Shown piece by piece: positions 40,401 to 43,796 of a stretch of DNA of 43,796 bases. The notes beneath the pieces were generated by a model. That model ran no database searches. It worked only from the letters and a program-made list of their open reading frames with translations, and had not been told where the DNA came from. Source of the DNA: CBDFHJ01 sp965247635 (GTDB lineage Bacteria > Chloroflexota > Dehalococcoidia > Lucifugimonadales > Australimonadaceae); NCBI GenBank assembly GCA_965247635.1, contig CBDFHJ010000001.1:1-43796 (forward strand). The letters run 5' to 3'. Position 1 is the stretch's first letter, and every line of letters begins with the position of its first letter. A program made the translations under genes and the position numbers.

Positions 40401-40570
40401 GCCCCGCCCTCCTTTAGTGCCTTCCCGGACTCGTCCCCTGCCGCCCCCTCACCGTACAGGTGGGGATTTGCGAGGTAGTGGCGTGCGATGATGCGGGCCA
40501 GTATCCGCAGGCCCTCTTGGCGCTGCCGCTCCTGCTCATTCGTCAGCTTTCGCTTTCCCCTGCCGTTCAT
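40397..40570 (-). CDS. Small hypothetical protein
   Basis: 57 aa from the ATG at 40570, basic and helical (NEQERQRQEGLRILARIIAR). Its stop overlaps the XRE start. First gene of the leftward regulator operon. The longer frame to 40729 would run through the divergent promoter region and is not chosen. Confidence 0.6.
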   Translation of the reverse strand: MNGRGKRKLTNEQERQRQEGLRILARIIARHYLANPHLYGEGAAGDESGKALKEGGA

Positions 40571-40642
40571 GCGGTCCGTCTCTCTCTTGGAGTCTGGGCG
40601 CAATAAAGGGCTGGCCCTGGTGCGCTCCGGTGTCGTATACTG

Positions 40643-40648
40643 TGTCAA
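40643..40648 (-). promoter_or_regulatory. Possible -35 element for the leftward regulator operon
   Basis: TTGACA on the minus strand, about 75 bp before the start at 40570, in an AT-rich patch. No convincing -10 at the right spacing, so this is tentative. Confidence 0.25.
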
Positions 40649-40745
40649 GTGATAGAACAAATAGGCTATGTGCGCAAGTGTAACAATAATAAATGATGAG
40701 ATGCAATGGGTGAAAGGCGGTTTTGGCACCGTTGGCCGGGGTTCG

Positions 40746-40774
40746 TTGACAATTGCTTGCTCCTGAGTGACAAT
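40746..40774 (+). promoter_or_regulatory. Promoter of the repressor/protease operon
   Basis: TTGACA (40746-40751), a 17-base spacer and GACAAT (40769-40774) lie 85 bp before the repressor ATG. Confidence 0.55.
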
Positions 40775-40778
40775 TAGT

Positions 40779-40798
40779 TAGCTGTAAGTTAGCAGCTA
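40779..40798. promoter_or_regulatory. Candidate operator
   Basis: TAGCTG, eight bases, CAGCTA: a perfect inverted repeat directly after the -10 element, with a further TAGCTGG at 40801. It is well placed for autoregulation by the XRE repressor. Confidence 0.45.
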
Positions 40799-40858
40799 TG
40801 TAGCTGGCAGGCTGTGCGCATAAATGTATGCTATTGGGGTTACAAAGGGAGATCCACC

Positions 40859-41290
40859 ATGGACAAGCCTGGCGACAACCGGGACGTTGAACCACGGCAG
40901 GAAATCGAGGGCAACGAGGAGATCGGTCCGCTGCTGCGGCGGCTGCGCGGAGACCTGAGCCTGCGGGACGTGACCCGGCGCACGGGCATCTCCGCCTCCT
41001 ACCTATCCCAGATCGAGCGGGGCGACAGAAGGCCCGGCGCCAACATGATTGGCAAGCTGGCCACCGTCTACAACGTGGACCCCAGAGAGCTGATGAAGCG
41101 GGCCGGTCGAGCGGGCAGGCCCAACCCCTACAGCGATGAGGCCCTGGAGGTGGAGAGGGCGTATCGATACGTGCTGGATGACCCCGCCTTCCGAGTGGGC
41201 ACCAGGCCAGACGGGCCCCTCTCCGTCAGTGCAAAACGTTTCATAGTCGAGATGTACGAACGATTCACCAACAAGAGGCTGCTGGAATGA
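40859..41290 (+). CDS. XRE family repressor
   Basis: 143 aa from the ATG at 40859 (GGGAG eight bases upstream). The helix-turn-helix is at residues about 24-70 (LSLRDVTRRTGISASYLSQI, ERGDRRPGANMIGKLATVY). The C-terminal ~70 residues form a helical region that may dimerise. It is coupled (ATGA) to the ImmA/IrrE-like gene, as in elements such as ICEBs1 where the protease cleaves the repressor to trigger excision. It may bind the inverted repeat in its own promoter. Confidence 0.85.
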   Translation: MDKPGDNRDVEPRQEIEGNEEIGPLLRRLRGDLSLRDVTRRTGISASYLSQIERGDRRPGANMIGKLATVYNVDPRELMKRAGRAGRPNPYSDEALEVERAYRYVLDDPAFRVGTRPDGPLSVSAKRFIVEMYERFTNKRLLE

Positions 41291-42204
41291 TAAGGACGAG
41301 AGAAGACTTCTGCCGAGAGTTGCTGGACGGCGATTCCGTCCCCCACGAGCCCCTGGACCCGGAGCGCCTTGCCGCCCGCTTCGTGCGCTTCTTCAGGCTC
41401 TCCGGCCGCCCTGATATGGGCGAGCTGAAGGTCATGCTGAGAGAGACCGGGTTCGGAGAGGTGCGGCAGTGGGAGATGAACGGGCTGAAGGGCGCCCACA
41501 TCGGCCGGCCCAGGGGCCACTACGACATCCATTACCGCCAGGGCCTGTGGGATGGGAGCAGCACCTACACGGTGCTCCACGAGACCTGTGAGATCATCCA
41601 CGAGACCCTGTGCGACATGCAATCGGACTCCCCACCGGAGCGGAAGGTTTGCAGGGAGGCCGACCGGTTCGCCGCCGCGGTCCTGATGCAACCAGGGGCC
41701 TTCGGGCCCATGGCCAGTAGGTCCGGGCTGGACGTGCTGGTCCTGCAGCGGGCGTTCCACTGTTCCTACGCCGCCGTGACCCTCCGGCTGGCCGAGGTTG
41801 TGCGGGATCTACCCCTCATGTCGGTCCTGTACGAACGGGAGGAGAGGGGCGACCCTGCGCTCTGGACCAACCCACCCTCACTCCGGGCGACGGTGGTGCG
41901 GCGCACGGGATGTTTTGGGACGCAGGAGTCCTTCCCCATCAGTGGTGAGCATAGCGGGTTGCCCCGGAGGGGCATGACGCCCGCACCCGGCTCCATGGCG
42001 GAACGGGCCATCCGGTACGGCAGGTCGCAATACTCCATTGAAGACGGGGCGGCGGTCATAGCCCGGCCTCTCCATTGGAAAGGGAGACTGGCCAAGGTGG
42101 TAGTCGTGGCCGTGCACAGCCGGGACTTTGCCGTCCTCGGGCCCCAGTTGCTGGCCTCCGATGCGGGTTGCCGCAGGCGGGCCTTGGCAGCGGTTCCCTG
42201 GTAG
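41287..42204 (+). CDS. ImmA/IrrE-like metallopeptidase (anti-repressor)
   Basis: 305 aa. The zinc-site helix reads VLHETCEIIHETL (residues 96-108) and the third-ligand region READRFAAAVLM (124-133) matches the ImmA/IrrE family. The second His of the usual HExxH is Glu (H98, E99, E102), so the zinc site is altered; H105 might substitute. The C-terminal 150 residues are an extra domain without a name here (GAAVIARPLHWKGRLAKVVVV). It is coupled to the XRE repressor gene, so cleavage or inactivation of that repressor is the likely job. Confidence 0.75.
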   Translation: MIRTREDFCRELLDGDSVPHEPLDPERLAARFVRFFRLSGRPDMGELKVMLRETGFGEVRQWEMNGLKGAHIGRPRGHYDIHYRQGLWDGSSTYTVLHETCEIIHETLCDMQSDSPPERKVCREADRFAAAVLMQPGAFGPMASRSGLDVLVLQRAFHCSYAAVTLRLAEVVRDLPLMSVLYEREERGDPALWTNPPSLRATVVRRTGCFGTQESFPISGEHSGLPRRGMTPAPGSMAERAIRYGRSQYSIEDGAAVIARPLHWKGRLAKVVVVAVHSRDFAVLGPQLLASDAGCRRRALAAVPW

Positions 42205-42272
42205 TTGGAGGCCGGTAGTCCGTTGATGTATAGTAAGACAGGCTAATACTGTATGAGGCAAAAAGGGAGACG

Positions 42273-42503
42273 ATGCCAACCACACCGAGGAACACCAGGA
42301 CCATAACCTTCTCCCTGCCCCCGGAGATGGCGGAGGAGGTGCTGCAGGTGATGCGGGAGGAGGGGCGCACCATGAGCGAGCTTATCCGTGAGTCCCTCCG
42401 AAACTACATGGAGGAGCGGGGGTGGATCAGGGCCATGCGATACGAGAGGGTGAAGGCAGGTGAGAAATCGAAGGATGAGATGGAAAGAGGAATAAAGCCA
42501 TGA
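42273..42503 (+). CDS. Ribbon-helix-helix (CopG/Arc-like) protein
   Basis: 76 aa, GGGAG before the ATG at 42273. The beta strand RTITFSLP and two helices (EMAEEVLQVMREEG, TMSELIRESLRNYMEE) form the RHH fold. Its stop overlaps the recombinase start (ATGA), suggesting it regulates or assists the recombinase, for example as a directionality factor; the latter is speculation. Confidence 0.82.
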   Translation: MPTTPRNTRTITFSLPPEMAEEVLQVMREEGRTMSELIRESLRNYMEERGWIRAMRYERVKAGEKSKDEMERGIKP

Positions 42504-43796
42504 AGAAATACGATGAACTGATACCGGCGGCCCTGTATGCCAGGGTATCCAGCGAACGGCAGGACGTGGACCTGTCAGTGTCCGCGCAGTTGAGGGCCCT
42601 TCGGGACTACGCCGAGAGGAACGGTTACATAGTGACAAGGGAGTACATCGATGAGGCCGAGAGCGGGCGCATCGCCGACAGGCCCGAGTTCCAGAAGATG
42701 CTGAACGAGGCCAGCAGGCCCGAGGCTCCCTTCCAGGAGATCCTCGTATGGAAATTCTCACGGTTCACCCGAAAGCGGGAGCACGCCGTTGCCTTCAAGT
42801 CCATGCTTAGGAGGCGCGGTGTTAGGGTCGTCTCCATCACTGAGAAGGCCGACGACACTCCTACGGGCAAGCTACTTGAGGCCATCATAGAAAGCATCGA
42901 CGAGTTCTACTCGGAGAACTTGGCACAAGAAGTCACTAGAGGGATGAGGGAAGCCGCGTCGAGAGGCTTCTGGATGAGTGCCTACGCCCCCTACGGCTAC
43001 AAGAGAGTCTACGTCCAGGACGGTGCGAAGAAGCGCCCGAAGCTGGAGCTTAACCCGCCTGCCGACGCCGTTGTCCGTCGCATCTTTGACATGGTGCTAC
43101 GGGGAAAGAGCATCCTCGATGTGACAAGGACCCTTAACGCCGAGGGAATCCCCACCACCAACGGTAAGAAATGGCTCAAAACCACCATTCACACCATGCT
43201 GGACAATGAAACCTACATGGGCACGTTGGTCTGGGGCACCAAGGCCAAGGACGGCGCGCCTCCGGTCAGGGTGGAGGAAGCGTTTCCCGCCATCGTGAGC
43301 AAGCGAGAATATCGCCGTGCCAAGAGACTGCTCAGTTCCCGCGCCCCGAGAAGAGTCCATCCCAAGCGGTCCTCCAGCCCCTACCTCCTCAGCGGTCTGC
43401 TCACGTGCGAGATCTGTGGCAAGGCCATGACCGCCGCAGAGGCCAAGAGCGGAAGGTACACCTACTACGTCTGCCAATCCCTGCTCAAGCGCGGCAGCGG
43501 CACTTGCAAGACCCCCAGACTCAATGCCAGGAATTTCGAGACTTTAATCGTGAACGAGATCCGAGAAAACGTCCTAACCGAGTCCAACATTAGAGACCTC
43601 GTGAAGGTGCTGGATGAGGAGATGGACGGCGTGGCCGCCGAGCAGCGCCAGCGAGTGGAGAGCATTGAGGAAGAGCTTGAAGACGTGAATAAGCGGCTGA
43701 CACGTATCTGGCAGGTTATCGAGACCACCGACATCGAGATGGCCGACGCCTCCGAGCGAATCAGGGAGCACAGGGAGCGCAAAGAGAAGCTGGAGA
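42500..43796 (+). CDS. Large serine recombinase, 3' partial
   Basis: The frame starts at the ATG at 42500 (overlapping the RHH stop) and is open to the window end, at least 432 aa. The resolvase-type N-terminal domain starts LYARVSSERQ, with S17 as the expected nucleophile, followed by the RPEFQKML and WKFSRFTRKR blocks. The recombinase domain covers about 165-270 (PYGYKRVY, LNAEGIPTTNGKKW). The zinc-ribbon part has CEIC and CQ...C near 305-335, and a coiled coil begins near 370 (EEELEDVNKRL). Such enzymes integrate and excise mobile elements. Its presence next to a repressor/protease pair supports an integrative element whose right end lies just beyond the window. Confidence 0.9.
   Translation, partial: MKKYDELIPAALYARVSSERQDVDLSVSAQLRALRDYAERNGYIVTREYIDEAESGRIADRPEFQKMLNEASRPEAPFQEILVWKFSRFTRKREHAVAFKSMLRRRGVRVVSITEKADDTPTGKLLEAIIESIDEFYSENLAQEVTRGMREAASRGFWMSAYAPYGYKRVYVQDGAKKRPKLELNPPADAVVRRIFDMVLRGKSILDVTRTLNAEGIPTTNGKKWLKTTIHTMLDNETYMGTLVWGTKAKDGAPPVRVEEAFPAIVSKREYRRAKRLLSSRAPRRVHPKRSSSPYLLSGLLTCEICGKAMTAAEAKSGRYTYYVCQSLLKRGSGTCKTPRLNARNFETLIVNEIRENVLTESNIRDLVKVLDEEMDGVAAEQRQRVESIEEELEDVNKRLTRIWQVIETTDIEMADASERIREHRERKEKLE

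Noticed and set aside
42210..42260. Possible promoter (TTGATG, TATAGT, TAATAC) before the RHH gene
   Set aside because: The boxes do not have a good spacing; the gene may be transcribed from the repressor promoter, so no feature was called.

Overview
The window looks like part of a bacterial chromosome, probably Chloroflexota (Dehalococcoidia/SAR202-like). That guess rests on giant FG-GAP/fibronectin surface proteins with Pro-Thr stalks, plant-type leucine-rich repeats and a DUF4143 ATPase; no rRNA or other taxonomic marker is present, so it is an inference. Two different worlds are joined near 24.9-25.1 kb. Region 1 (1-2.6 kb): the 3' part of an M24 (pita-bread fold) protein on the + strand, then a graveyard of gene fragments: a decayed piece of a second mobile element, a DUF1801 C-terminal fragment and a PQQ-type beta-propeller fragment. 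Region 2 (2.6-24.9 kb, nearly all on the minus strand): surface and exported proteins. These are a 1219-aa LRR protein, a 5'-truncated surface-protein paralogue, an intact DUF1801 gene, a ~3674-aa giant protein, a truncated paralogue of its N-terminus and a DUF4143 ATPase. In the giant protein, five seven-bladed FG-GAP propellers each appear to be inserted inside a fibronectin type III domain. About 4.1-4.3 kb of its 3' end is duplicated as the truncated gene next to the LRR gene. Region 3 (25.1 kb to the right edge): a more GC-rich integrative element with strong GGAGG-type ribosome sites. Reading from its right end leftwards it holds a large serine recombinase (cut by the window edge) behind a ribbon-helix-helix protein and an XRE repressor/ImmA-like protease pair on the + strand. 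A divergent minus-strand set follows: small HTH regulators; a DnaG-like primase; a Rad52-family annealing protein; a TSCPD-domain protein; SSB; a RadC-like JAB protein; two unknown proteins; a DUF6094-type DNA methyltransferase; a SNF2-type helicase with an embedded zinc ribbon. Last comes a PRTRC-type cassette with the parts of a ubiquitin-like pathway: a ubiquitin-like protein (protein C), an E2-like protein (B), a JAMM peptidase (A) and an E1/ThiF-like enzyme, with three unrecognised companions. Strong hairpins separate these transcription units. How it may work together (inference): the recombinase integrates the element; the repressor/protease pair controls excision; primase, SSB and Rad52 act on element DNA; the methyltransferase, helicase and ubiquitin-like cassette form a co-oriented block of unknown purpose. 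The most noteworthy items are the ubiquitin-like cassette, the propeller-in-FnIII architecture, the possibly silent 3' cassette of the giant gene, and the fossil of a related element with a different gene order at the left end.
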